From an uncultured Woeseiaceae bacterium (lineage in GTDB: Bacteria; Pseudomonadota; Gammaproteobacteria; Steroidobacterales; Woeseiaceae): a stretch of 64,000 nucleotides of DNA. The position numbers and the translations under genes were made by a program. Position 1 is the first letter of the stretch. Every line of letters starts with the position of its first letter. Under the pieces are notes generated by a model, which worked only from the letters and a program-made list of their open reading frames with translations, was not told the origin of the DNA and searched no databases. Below, piece after piece: positions 49,375 to 58,855 of this stretch. The stretch covers positions 62,636-126,635 of the forward strand of contig CAMYJB010000011.1 of the NCBI GenBank assembly GCA_947258565.1, in the 5' to 3' direction.

Positions 49375-50529
49375 ATGGCTACGAGCAACAAAGCAATTCC
49401 TATCGCAATTGGCGCAATCGTCCTGATTGCGGTTCTCTACGTCGGCAGCAATATGTCGACCGATGACGAGGTAACCGGTACCGTCGCACCGGCGGAACGC
49501 TATCGTGCAGAGCAGCCGAGCGGCGATGAGATTCAGCTTGGAGACCAGGAGATTCAGGAGGTCCTGCAGAGCGACGTCTTCGATCGGCTTATTCACGACG
49601 AGGCTTTTGTTGACGCAATGAATAACGCCGCATTCGTAGATGCGATGAACAACGCGGCCTTGCTGGACGCAATGAGCAATGCGGCGTTCCTGGACTTGAT
49701 GAACAATGCGGCGTTCCAGGATCTCATGAATAACGCGGCGTTCCAGGATCTCATGAACAACGCGGCGTTTCAGGATCTCATGAACAATGCGGCATATCAG
49801 GATGTGATGAATAACGCAGCATTCAACGACCTGATGAACAACGCGGCATTCCAGGACATGATGAACAATGCGGCATTCCAGGACATGATGAACAATGCGG
49901 CCTTCCAGGACATGATGAACAATGCGGCCTTCCAGGACCTCATGAACAATGCGGCATTCCAGGACCTCATGAACAATGCGGCATTCCAGGATCTGATGAA
50001 CAATGATGCAGCCTTCCAGGACCTGATGAACAACGCCGCGTTTCAGGATCTCATGAACAGCGACGCCGCGTTTCAGGATCTCATGAATAGTGCCGCTTTC
50101 CAGGACGTCATGAACAATGCCGCGTTCCTGGGTGCGATGAACAACGCGGCTTTCCTGGACGTCATGAATAACGCCGCGTTCCTGAATGCGATGAACAATG
50201 CGGCATTCCTGAATGCGATGAATAATGCAGCGTTCCTGAACGTCATGAACAACGCCGCGTTCCTGAATGCGATGAACAATGCGGCATTCCTGAATGCGAT
50301 GAATAATGCGGCGTTCCTGAACGTCATGAACAACGCAGCATTTCTGGACGTCATGAACAACGCCGCGTTCCTCAATGCGATGAATAATGCGGCGTTCCTC
50401 GATGCGCTGAACAGTGCAGCATTCCAGAACGCCATGAACAATGCAGCATTCCAGAACGCGATGAACAATGCGGCATTCCGCAACACACTGCAGCGGGAGG
50501 CACTGAACGCGGCCTTCAACGCGCGGTAA
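49375..50529 (+). CDS. Membrane-anchored protein consisting largely of about 33 tandem nonapeptides NNAAFxxxM; function unknown
   Basis: N-terminal TM AIPIAIGAIVLIAVLYVGSNM, short linker, then NNAAFQDLM / NNAAFLNAM repeats. Confidence 0.9.
   Translation: MATSNKAIPIAIGAIVLIAVLYVGSNMSTDDEVTGTVAPAERYRAEQPSGDEIQLGDQEIQEVLQSDVFDRLIHDEAFVDAMNNAAFVDAMNNAALLDAMSNAAFLDLMNNAAFQDLMNNAAFQDLMNNAAFQDLMNNAAYQDVMNNAAFNDLMNNAAFQDMMNNAAFQDMMNNAAFQDMMNNAAFQDLMNNAAFQDLMNNAAFQDLMNNDAAFQDLMNNAAFQDLMNSDAAFQDLMNSAAFQDVMNNAAFLGAMNNAAFLDVMNNAAFLNAMNNAAFLNAMNNAAFLNVMNNAAFLNAMNNAAFLNAMNNAAFLNVMNNAAFLDVMNNAAFLNAMNNAAFLDALNSAAFQNAMNNAAFQNAMNNAAFRNTLQREALNAAFNAR
49605..50490 (+). repeat. 27-bp tandem repeat array encoding the nonapeptides
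   Basis: Recurrent gatgaacaatgcggcattccagga-type units throughout. Confidence 0.95.
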
Positions 50530-50588
50530 GGACGAGCCGAAACGCCCGATAAATAACTAACATAAGAAGGCGCAAGGCAGACAACAAA

Positions 50589-50627
50589 GAGGACGCGGCA
50601 GGTAATGCCGCGTCCTCGAGTCTTTTT
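50589..50627 (+). terminator. Intrinsic terminator downstream of the repeat protein gene
   Basis: GAGGACGCGGC-AGGTAAT-GCCGCGTCCTC followed by GAGTCTTTTT; perfect 11-bp stem. Confidence 0.92.
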
Positions 50628-50644
50628 GGGGAGACAGGGGATAC

Positions 50645-53611
50645 ATGGGTGGGTCCGGACGCTTTATCCTGATACCGGCGTTGCTTTTTTGCGTCGCGGG
50701 CCTCGGCCATGGGCAAGGCCTCAAAAGCGTCGAGACCGATTATCTGCGCTTGCTCTATTTCGATCCGACGGAAACCTACCTCGTTCCCCGCACGATTCAG
50801 ACCTACCACGACTCGCTGGACCGTCAGCGCAGTATTCTCGGCTATCAACCCCGGGAAAAGACCACCGTTCTGCTGACGGATTTCGCAGATTACGGAAACG
50901 CCGGAGCCAGCGCCGTGCCCCGGAATTCCGTGATCGTCGATATTGCGCCGCTGCCGCTGACTTTCGAGACTTCGGCACCTGCAGAGCGTATGTATACCTT
51001 TATGAACCACGAGATGGTCCATGTCGCGACCATGGACCAGCCCGCAGCAAAGGACAATCGCTATCGAAAGTTGTTCGGTGGCAAGGTGATTGCCACGGCG
51101 GAGCACCCGGAAACGCTCCTGTATCAGTACCTCACGGCGCCGCGGAAATCTACGCCACGCTGGTACCTGGAAGGTATCGCCGTTTTCATCGAAACCTGGA
51201 TGGCCGGCGGCCTCGGGCGCGCACAAGGCCCTTACGACGAGATGATGTTCCGCTCCATGGTTCGGGACGGGGCACACTTCTATGACCCGCTGGGACTTGT
51301 CGCCGAAGGCGTCAAAGTCGATTTCCAGGTGGGTGCTAATGCCTACCTGTATGGCGGGCGTTTCATGACCTACCTCGCCTACACCTATGGGCCCGACATG
51401 CTCATCGAATGGGTCAAGCGCACTGACGAAGGCGAGCGCTGGTACGAGAACGAATTCGAGCGCGTCTTCGGCATCACTTTAAACGAGGCGTGGCAGGACT
51501 GGATCGACTGGGAGCACGAGTTCCAGCGCCGCAACCTCGCGGAAATCAGGCAGTTCCCGATCACGGAGCATGAGGACCTCGCCGACGGGGGGCTGGGCTC
51601 CATCTCCCGGGCTTATTACGACCCGGACAGGAACAGTCTGCTCGCCGGGCTCCGGTATCCCGGAGTCGTCGCTCACATCGGTGAGTATTCGCTCGAGACG
51701 AGACGCGTCGATCGGCTGGAAGACGTCAAGGTACCGATGCTCTATCGCGTGAGCTCCGTCGCCTACGATCCGGACTCGGAGACTGTTTTCTACACGACCG
51801 ATAACTACGCCTATCGCGACCTGATGGCGATCGATCTGACGACCCGCAAGGAAAAGATGCTGCTGCACGATGCGCGCATCGGCGAGATCGTCTACAACCG
51901 CAGCGATCGATCCCTGTGGGGAGTCCGCCACCTCAATGGCTATGCATCGCTGGTGCGCATTCCTTATCCCTACGCTCAATGGGACCTGATACATACTTTT
52001 CCGTACGGGACCATCATCTACGACCTGGATGTATCACCTGGCGGGGGGCTTCTCTCCGGGTCGTTCGGGGACGTTCAGGGCAATCAATCCCTGAACATCC
52101 ACAGGATCGACGACCTGCTCGCCGGCACTGTCGCGCCCGTTGATACGTTCGGCTTCGGGCAGGCTGTCCCGGAGGGTTTCGTGTTTTCGCCGGACGGCCG
52201 CTTCCTCTTCGGTAGCTCCTACTTCACCGGTGTGTCCAATATTTTCCGCTTCGAGCTTGCAACCGGCGAACTCGAAGCCGTAAGCAACACTGAAACGGGG
52301 TACTTTCGGCCGATCCCGCTGGATAACGAGAATCTGATTGTTTTCCACTACACGGGCGAGGGCCTCGTTCCCGCCAGGATAAAGGCGAAACCCCTGCAGG
52401 ACCTTGCGGCGGTTACGTTCCTGGGAACGGAGACAATCAAGAAATACCCTGAACTAAAAGCCTGGCGCGCCGGGGCGGGAGAGCAGATAGCCGCAGAATC
52501 GAGAATCACGGCCAGCGGCGACTATATCCCGATTCGCAATATGGGTTTTGAGTCGATCTATCCGGTAATACTCGGTTACAAGGATTCCGTCTCCCTGGGT
52601 CTGCGCGCAAATTTCTCCGATCCGATTCGATTGGACACGCTAAGCATGTCGGCGAGTTACAGTATCGATAACGACCTGCCTTCCGACGAGCGGCCCAACG
52701 TCGCTATCGACTATCGGCATACAGTCGTGAGCAATACGCCGCTGGCTGGCACCTGGCGATTCGGAGCACGGCACAACTTCGCCGATTTCTACGATTTGTT
52801 CGGACCGACCAAACAGAGTCGCAAGGGCAATCGATTTTACGTTGGCTACGACAAGACGCTCCTGTACGACGCGCCGCGCCGGCTCGAGGTATCCACGGAG
52901 ATCAATCATCACACGGATATCGACGCACTACCTCGCTACCAGGACGTCCCCGCATCTATCGACAAACTGTCCAGTTTTGAGGCACGGCTCGGGTATTCGA
53001 ACGTTCGCCGGTCACTGGGCGCCGTCGATGACGAGAAAGGCCTCAAGTGGAATATCGCAACCTTGGTCAACCATGTGGATGGCGACACCATTCCGAAAAT
53101 CGGCGGCAACTTTGACTTCGGAATTGCCCTGCCTCTGAAGAACTCTTCAATCTGGTTCCGCAATGCGGCGGGAGTCGCTTTCGGCGATGCGGATGACGAA
53201 TTCGCCAATTTCTTTTTCGGTGGTTTCGGCAACAACTACGTAGACCGCGGGAACATACAGCGATACCGTGAGTTCTACGCAATGCCCGGCTTCGACCTCA
53301 ATGCGATACCCGGACGCAATTTTCACCGGGCCATGCTGGAATGGAATTTGCCGCCATGGCGTTTCTCGCGTGTAGGCAACTCGAGCTTCTACCTCTCCTG
53401 GGCTCGCCCGGTGTTGTTCGTCACCTCGCTGATTACCAACCTCGACGATAGCGCAATTCGCCAGGAAGCCACCAACGCCGGGGCGCAGATGGACTTCCGC
53501 TTTACCGTGCAATCGCGACTCGATATGACCTTGTCCTTCGGCTATGCCGTCGGCTTCCTCGACGGCTCGCGTAACGACGACGAATTCATGGTGTCGCTGA
53601 AGATACTTTGA
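50645..53611 (+). CDS. Gluzincin-type metallopeptidase domain + beta-propeller + C-terminal outer-membrane barrel
   Basis: NHEMVH zinc motif, WYLEGIAVFIE downstream Glu, propeller-like SPDGRFLFGSSYFTGVSNIFRFEL, barrel ending DDEFMVSLKIL. Confidence 0.8.
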   Translation: MGGSGRFILIPALLFCVAGLGHGQGLKSVETDYLRLLYFDPTETYLVPRTIQTYHDSLDRQRSILGYQPREKTTVLLTDFADYGNAGASAVPRNSVIVDIAPLPLTFETSAPAERMYTFMNHEMVHVATMDQPAAKDNRYRKLFGGKVIATAEHPETLLYQYLTAPRKSTPRWYLEGIAVFIETWMAGGLGRAQGPYDEMMFRSMVRDGAHFYDPLGLVAEGVKVDFQVGANAYLYGGRFMTYLAYTYGPDMLIEWVKRTDEGERWYENEFERVFGITLNEAWQDWIDWEHEFQRRNLAEIRQFPITEHEDLADGGLGSISRAYYDPDRNSLLAGLRYPGVVAHIGEYSLETRRVDRLEDVKVPMLYRVSSVAYDPDSETVFYTTDNYAYRDLMAIDLTTRKEKMLLHDARIGEIVYNRSDRSLWGVRHLNGYASLVRIPYPYAQWDLIHTFPYGTIIYDLDVSPGGGLLSGSFGDVQGNQSLNIHRIDDLLAGTVAPVDTFGFGQAVPEGFVFSPDGRFLFGSSYFTGVSNIFRFELATGELEAVSNTETGYFRPIPLDNENLIVFHYTGEGLVPARIKAKPLQDLAAVTFLGTETIKKYPELKAWRAGAGEQIAAESRITASGDYIPIRNMGFESIYPVILGYKDSVSLGLRANFSDPIRLDTLSMSASYSIDNDLPSDERPNVAIDYRHTVVSNTPLAGTWRFGARHNFADFYDLFGPTKQSRKGNRFYVGYDKTLLYDAPRRLEVSTEINHHTDIDALPRYQDVPASIDKLSSFEARLGYSNVRRSLGAVDDEKGLKWNIATLVNHVDGDTIPKIGGNFDFGIALPLKNSSIWFRNAAGVAFGDADDEFANFFFGGFGNNYVDRGNIQRYREFYAMPGFDLNAIPGRNFHRAMLEWNLPPWRFSRVGNSSFYLSWARPVLFVTSLITNLDDSAIRQEATNAGAQMDFRFTVQSRLDMTLSFGYAVGFLDGSRNDDEFMVSLKIL

Positions 53612-53624
53612 CAAACTCCGGCCG

Positions 53625-54638
53625 ATGACCGCGGACTTTGTGTTACATGCCCTGCTCGGCCTGCTGCCCGTCTGTTGCTTCCTGGCGGCTCTGGTCTACC
53701 TGGACAGTTACAAGCTCGTGCCACTGAAATGGGTGGTCGGCACGATCGCCCTCGGCTGCGCGACCGGTGTCGCGAGCTACCCGTTGAACATGATCGGGCT
53801 GCAGTGGCTCGATGTCGATTTCACGGTCTATACACGCTACGTCGCACCGCTAATTGAGGAGGCGCTCAAGGCAGTGGTCATCTGGGCCCTTATGCGCGAG
53901 AACCGTATCGGTTTTCTTGTCGATGCCGCGATTCTCGGCTTCGCCGTGGGCGCCGGATTCGCTATTTTCGAAAACATGTACTACCTGACGATCCTGCCCG
54001 ACATGAAACTGGGCACGTGGATCGTCAGGGGCTTCGGCACGGCGATCATGCACGGCGGCGCAACGGCGATGTTTGCCGTTATCGCGCACACGATGCTCGA
54101 GCAGTACCCGACAAGAGGATGGGCCGCCATGCTGCCCGGGCTCCTGATCGCAGCAATAACGCATTCCGTGTTCAATCATTTCTTTTTCACGCCCATTGTC
54201 AATACAGCACTGGTCCTCGGTATCCTGCCGCTGCTTTTTACGATCATCTTCGACCGCAGCGACAAGGCCCTGTCGGACTGGCTCGGTGCCGGCTTCGACG
54301 CCGACACGGAGCTGCTGGAGCTCATCAACTCGGGCGAGCTCTCGACGTCAAAGATCGGACTCTACCTGCAATCGCTACGAGAGAAATTCGAGGGGCCGAT
54401 CGTGGCGGACCTGCTGTGCTACCTGCGACTGCACACGGAGTTGTCGATTCGCGCCAAGGGCCTGCTCATGATGCGCGAATCCGGTTTCGTGAACAAAGCG
54501 GGCGAAGCAACCCGTGCAAAGCTCGAAGAAATGAAGTACCTCGAAAAGAGCATCGGCGCAACGGGCAAGCTGGCGATCAAGCCCTTCCTGAGGATGAGCC
54601 AGAAGGACCTCTGGCAGTTCTACATGCTTTCGGGCTGA
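53625..54638 (+). CDS. PrsW-like intramembrane metalloprotease
   Basis: APLIEEALKAVVIW (EExxK), GFAVGAGFAIFENMYYL, HGGATAMFAVI, AAITHSVFNHFF. Confidence 0.85.
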   Translation: MTADFVLHALLGLLPVCCFLAALVYLDSYKLVPLKWVVGTIALGCATGVASYPLNMIGLQWLDVDFTVYTRYVAPLIEEALKAVVIWALMRENRIGFLVDAAILGFAVGAGFAIFENMYYLTILPDMKLGTWIVRGFGTAIMHGGATAMFAVIAHTMLEQYPTRGWAAMLPGLLIAAITHSVFNHFFFTPIVNTALVLGILPLLFTIIFDRSDKALSDWLGAGFDADTELLELINSGELSTSKIGLYLQSLREKFEGPIVADLLCYLRLHTELSIRAKGLLMMRESGFVNKAGEATRAKLEEMKYLEKSIGATGKLAIKPFLRMSQKDLWQFYMLSG

Positions 54639-54791
54639 CGCCAGCTTGGGGAGGACGCTCTCCCGCATTGGACCGTTATCAATCAGTGACTTACGAGTCA
54701 GTGGCGGCCGATCGCGGCAACTACCTATTCTCAACTGGCGCGCGCGGTTCTATTTTGAAAGCTGTGGGGGAAACGCCTGCCCGGAGCGGAT

Positions 54792-55400
54792 GTGACCGAG
54801 TCAAGCGTAAAGCGCCGCCTGGTTGATATCGACACCAGCGAGCCCGTCTGGGAACGGTTCTTTACGGTCGCGCCGCTCGTGCTCATCGGCACCGTCGACG
54901 CCGACGGCACACTCGACATGGCGCCCAAGCACATGGTGACGCCCATGGGCTGGCAGAACTACTTCGGCTTCGTCTGCTCGCCCAGTCACGCGACCTGCAC
55001 CAATATCGAGCGCAGTGGTGAATTCACCGTCAGCTACCCGAAACCGTCGCAGGTTCTTTACACGAGCCTGGCCGCGTCGCCACGCATCAACGGTGGCAAA
55101 CCGATCCTCGAATACTTCGATACCTTCCCGGCCGAAAAAATTGAAGGTGCGTTCATCGAGGATGCATACCTGTATTTCGAATGCAGGCACTTCAAGACGG
55201 TGGACGGCTTCGGGGAAAACTGCCTGATTACGGGCGAGATCGTCGCCGCCCACGCAGAGTCATCGTTCCTGCGAGCGTCGGAGCACGACAGCCAGGACCT
55301 CATCCACGACTCGCCCCTCTTTGCCTACCTGTCGCCAGGCCGCTTTGCCGCTATCGACAAGTCCAACGCGTTTCCGTTTCCGGCGGAAATGAAAAAGTGA
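54792..55400 (+). CDS. Flavin reductase-like FMN-binding protein, GTG start
   Basis: GTVDADGTLDMAPKHMVTPMGWQNYFGFVCSPSHATCTNIERSGEFTVSYP. Confidence 0.82.
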   Translation: MTESSVKRRLVDIDTSEPVWERFFTVAPLVLIGTVDADGTLDMAPKHMVTPMGWQNYFGFVCSPSHATCTNIERSGEFTVSYPKPSQVLYTSLAASPRINGGKPILEYFDTFPAEKIEGAFIEDAYLYFECRHFKTVDGFGENCLITGEIVAAHAESSFLRASEHDSQDLIHDSPLFAYLSPGRFAAIDKSNAFPFPAEMKK

Positions 55401-55407
55401 TGCCGGC

Positions 55408-56586
55408 ATGGCGGCTGCGATTGTCGATCAGGTTAAGGATTTCATCGGTAGTCAGCGGGACTCGTTAATCAGTCTTCTGCAGGATCTCGTCGAGGCAGAG
55501 TCGCCGTCTGCGCACCCGGAGTGCCACGACAGTGTCCGGCGCATACTGGCCGGCGCGTTTATGGATGTCGGCTACGTGGTAAGGGAACCGGGGATGCCCG
55601 GCGGTGCCCGGCATATTTTCGCGCGACCCGCGCAACGATTCCGCGATCGCGGCAACCAGCTGCTGGTCGGGCACTTCGATACGGTATGGCCGATCGGCAC
55701 GATCGACAAGCGGCCATTCACCGTGAACGGAAATACGATTCGCGGCCCCGGCGTGTTCGACATGAAAGGCGGGCTCGCCCAGATCGTTCTCGCATTGCGT
55801 GCCATCCGTGAGCTCCACCTCGAGCCGCCGTTGACGCCGGTAGTGCTCGTCAACGCGGACGAAGAAATCGGCAGTCGCACGTCGTCGTCCTATATCCGCA
55901 TGCTGGCACGCTGTTCCGAGCGGGCGTTCGTCCTCGAGCCCGCGATGGGTGAAGAAGGCGACATCAAGACCGAGCGCAAGGGCATCGGGCGCTTTACCGT
56001 TACGGTGTATGGAAAAGCCGCGCACGCCGGCCTCGACCCCGAGGGCGGTGCGAGCGCGATCCTGGAACTCTCGCACGTCATCCAGACCCTGTTTGCGCTC
56101 AACGACCCCGACAAAGGCGTAACCGTCAACGTCGGTACCGTCGACGGTGGCATTCAGCCCAACGTCATCGCACCGCACAGCACCGCTGTCGTCGATGTGC
56201 GCGTGCCGACGGTCGAGTCCGGTAAGTCGATCGAGAAAGCCATTCACGGCATCGAGCCAACTACGCCCGGCGTGCGGCTCCATATCGAGGGCCGCATTGG
56301 CAGGCCGTCGATGGAAGCAACGCCGCGCAACTCAGCTCTGTGGCGGCAGGCGAAATCGCTCGGCGGCGATCTCGGCCTCGACCTGCGCTCCGCGCGCGCC
56401 GGCGGCGGTTCCGACGGCAACACGACGAGCCAGTACACGGCTACGATCGACGGCCTCGGGCCCGTGGGTGACGGCGCCCATGCCGAGCACGAGTACCTGT
56501 ATATCGACAAGACCCTCGAACGGGCAGCATTGATCACCTTGCTGGTGCTGTCGCGACCGGTCACTGAAGCGGAGATCCTGCAATGA
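55408..56586 (+). CDS. M20 family metallopeptidase (carboxypeptidase G2-like)
   Basis: LLVGHFDTVWPIGTI, RGPGVFDMKGGLAQIVLAL, VNADEEIGSRTS, GKAAHAGLDPEGGASAI. Confidence 0.93.
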   Translation: MAAAIVDQVKDFIGSQRDSLISLLQDLVEAESPSAHPECHDSVRRILAGAFMDVGYVVREPGMPGGARHIFARPAQRFRDRGNQLLVGHFDTVWPIGTIDKRPFTVNGNTIRGPGVFDMKGGLAQIVLALRAIRELHLEPPLTPVVLVNADEEIGSRTSSSYIRMLARCSERAFVLEPAMGEEGDIKTERKGIGRFTVTVYGKAAHAGLDPEGGASAILELSHVIQTLFALNDPDKGVTVNVGTVDGGIQPNVIAPHSTAVVDVRVPTVESGKSIEKAIHGIEPTTPGVRLHIEGRIGRPSMEATPRNSALWRQAKSLGGDLGLDLRSARAGGGSDGNTTSQYTATIDGLGPVGDGAHAEHEYLYIDKTLERAALITLLVLSRPVTEAEILQ

Positions 56587-57626
56587 GCAAACGGGTGCTC
56601 GGATCGCTTGCCAGGATCGCGGACTTCGATACGAACCCGTTCGAGACCGCTGTCATTCCGCGCGGCGACTGGGAAACCGGCGACCTCGTGCAGGGACAGG
56701 TCGTGGGAGAACCCACCCGGCTCTACCAGGTCGAGAGCACGACCGGTGAGATGATAGCCGTCGAACCGGGTGACGAGGTCATCGGCGCGTTCGGGCATCG
56801 CGCCGCGACCCTCGAGGGCGTTGGCAGCTGGATGGAAATCGACGACGGCGAGATGCATGCCCTGACGAGCGCCGGGCTCTTCGGTCGCTTCACGTCGCTC
56901 TCGAAGTTGTTGCCGGGGCCGCTGCAACTGAAATACACGGGTCACCTTATGCGGTCCGGCCGGCGAATACGCATGCGCGACTTCGCGATTGCGGCGCCGC
57001 AACGTGAACTGGATCTGCCGGCCATCCTGATGGTCGGCACCTCGATGTCCGCGGGCAAGACGATGACCGGCAAGTTTGCCTGCCAAATATTGTCCGACCT
57101 CGGTTACCGGGTTATCGGTACCAAGCTGACCGGAGCCGGACGCTATCGCGACATCCTGAAGTTCAGGGACCATGGCGCGGCCGAGGTCTACGATTTCGTG
57201 GACGCGGGCCTGCCCTCCACGGTCGTCCCCGAAGGCGAGTTTCGGGCCGCGATTCGGCCGTTGCTGAGCCACATCGCGAGCCGTGATGCGGATTTCATGG
57301 TCGTGGAGGCCGGCGCCTCGCCGCTGGAACCCTATAACGGAGCCGCGGCAATCGATTAACTGGGCGCCAATGTCCGTTGCCGCATCCTCTGCGCCACCGA
57401 CCCGTATGCCGTTGTCGGCGTTCAGAAAGCGTACGGGCTGAGGCCTGACCTGGTGGCGGGACCGGCAACCAACACCACGGCCGCGCTCGACCTCGTCGAG
57501 AAGCTGACGGGGCTTCCCGGCATCAACATCATCGATCCCGAGCAGTTGCCTGTGTTCCGCGACTTCCTCGTCCACATCCTGGAAATCGGGGAGAACCCGG
57601 CAACGCAGGCGCCGCATTCCGCCTGA
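56583..57626 (+). pseudogene. DUF1611-like P-loop protein interrupted by one in-frame TAA (57357-57359)
   Basis: MVGTSMSAGKTMTGKFACQILSDLGYRVIGTKLTGAG; the same frame continues after the TAA as LGANVRCRILCATDPYAVVGVQKAYGLRPDLVAGPATNTTAALDLVEKLTGLPGINIIDPEQLPVF to a TGA at 57624. Confidence 0.85.
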
Positions 57627-57629
57627 CGG

Positions 57630-58042
57630 TGGACGAGACGGACCTCGGGATTATCGGGTTTTGGCAGCGATTCCATCGTGTATTTGCGCTCCATGACGAA
57701 CGCGTAGGTGAATGGCCCGCCGCCATCGGCCGGCTGCGAGGTCACCGGCGCCGTCATGTTCATGCGAACGCCTTCTGTGGACTCTACCGGCGCCGTCATC
57801 TGCATCTTCTGCTGCGGTTCGTTGTCGCCAAAGATGTAGCCGGCGAGGACTCGGAACGCGCTATTGCCGGCGCGCTTGAAGTCGGCATCCACATCCACTT
57901 CGGCGACGATAAAGGGCTGGTACCGGCGAATCTCGTAGTGCTTTGTCTCGAGCAGCACTTCGTAGGCCGGTTCTTCGATGGCCATTGCAGAGTGTCCTGA
58001 AAAGCTGAGTACCAGGAATAATAGCCAGGCTCTGTTGATCAT
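57630..58042 (-). pseudogene. SOUL haem-binding protein, truncated 3' end
   Basis: YEVLLETKHYEIRRYQPFIVAEVDV...MTAPVESTEGVRMNMTAPVTSQ...KYTMESLPKPDNPEVRLV, then reads antisense through the end of the DUF1611-like gene. Confidence 0.8.
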
Positions 58043-58065
58043 TAGCTTACCTCTGCTCACGGGTG

Positions 58066-58812
58066 TCAATACTCGATGGGTGAGCCGTCCCAGGCAAATA
58101 CCTTGCCGGAGTCCGCCGGTGCCAGGCGATCGATCACCGAAAGCATGTGTTGCACCGACTTCGATGCAGTGAACAGCTTGCCTTCAGGGACCCGGCGCTG
58201 GAACGGCGCCGACAGTTGCGTATCGACGGTCCCCGGATGCAGCCCGGCGATTACGGATTCGGGAAAACGCCGCGCATGTTCGATCGATAGCGTTTTGAGG
58301 ATCATGTTCAGCGCCGTTTTCGACGAGCGGTACGATACCCAGCCGCCCAGCCGATTGTCGCCGATGCTGCCGACGCGGGCCGACAACGCTGCAAACACCG
58401 ACTTGCTCCCCGGACGCATATGCGGCAGGAACGCTTTCGCAATGAGTGCGGGTCCGATCGCGTTGACCCTGATCACATCCATCATCGCCCCGGCATCAAT
58501 GTCGCGCAGGGATTTCTCGGGACGAATGGCCTCACCGCGATGCAGTATGCCGGTGGCCACGATGACGAGATCCAGTTTTCCCGCCGCCGTGACCTCTGCA
58601 GCCGCGGCGTCAACGGAGTCTTCATCGCAGATGTCGATGTGCTCGTTAAAGACCTTCGCCGCCGGGTCGTTAACCGGATTTCGAGCCAGCGCGTGGATCC
58701 GGGCCACGCGGTCGTCCTGGCTCAGCTGGCGCACGAACTCCGAGCCGATACCGCCCGAAGCGCCAACGACGACGACGTTAAGGGTGTGGGGAAATGAATT
58801 CAGAGCAGACAT
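58066..58812 (-). CDS. SDR family oxidoreductase
   Basis: VVVGASGGIGSEFVRQL; SYRSSKTALNMILKTLSIE. Confidence 0.92.
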   Translation of the reverse strand: MSALNSFPHTLNVVVVGASGGIGSEFVRQLSQDDRVARIHALARNPVNDPAAKVFNEHIDICDEDSVDAAAAEVTAAGKLDLVIVATGILHRGEAIRPEKSLRDIDAGAMMDVIRVNAIGPALIAKAFLPHMRPGSKSVFAALSARVGSIGDNRLGGWVSYRSSKTALNMILKTLSIEHARRFPESVIAGLHPGTVDTQLSAPFQRRVPEGKLFTASKSVQHMLSVIDRLAPADSGKVFAWDGSPIEY

Positions 58813-58855
58813 AGAAAAGTGGCGGCACGTCCCTGTGCCACCACGCTACCACAGC

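Noticed and set aside
49605-50490. CRISPR-like periodic repeat
   Set aside because: Period is 27 bp with no spacers; it is a coding tandem repeat in a single ORF with conserved amino acids and synonymous variation.
49797-50519. Minus-strand repeat ORFs (FIRSWKAALFI..., FIAFRNAALF...)
   Set aside because: Automatic mirror of the 27-bp array; no start context, and the plus frame has TM anchor, RBS and terminator.
56244-57617. 457-aa minus-strand ORF
   Set aside because: Antisense to M20 peptidase and DUF1611-like genes; no motif, typical high-GC shadow ORF.
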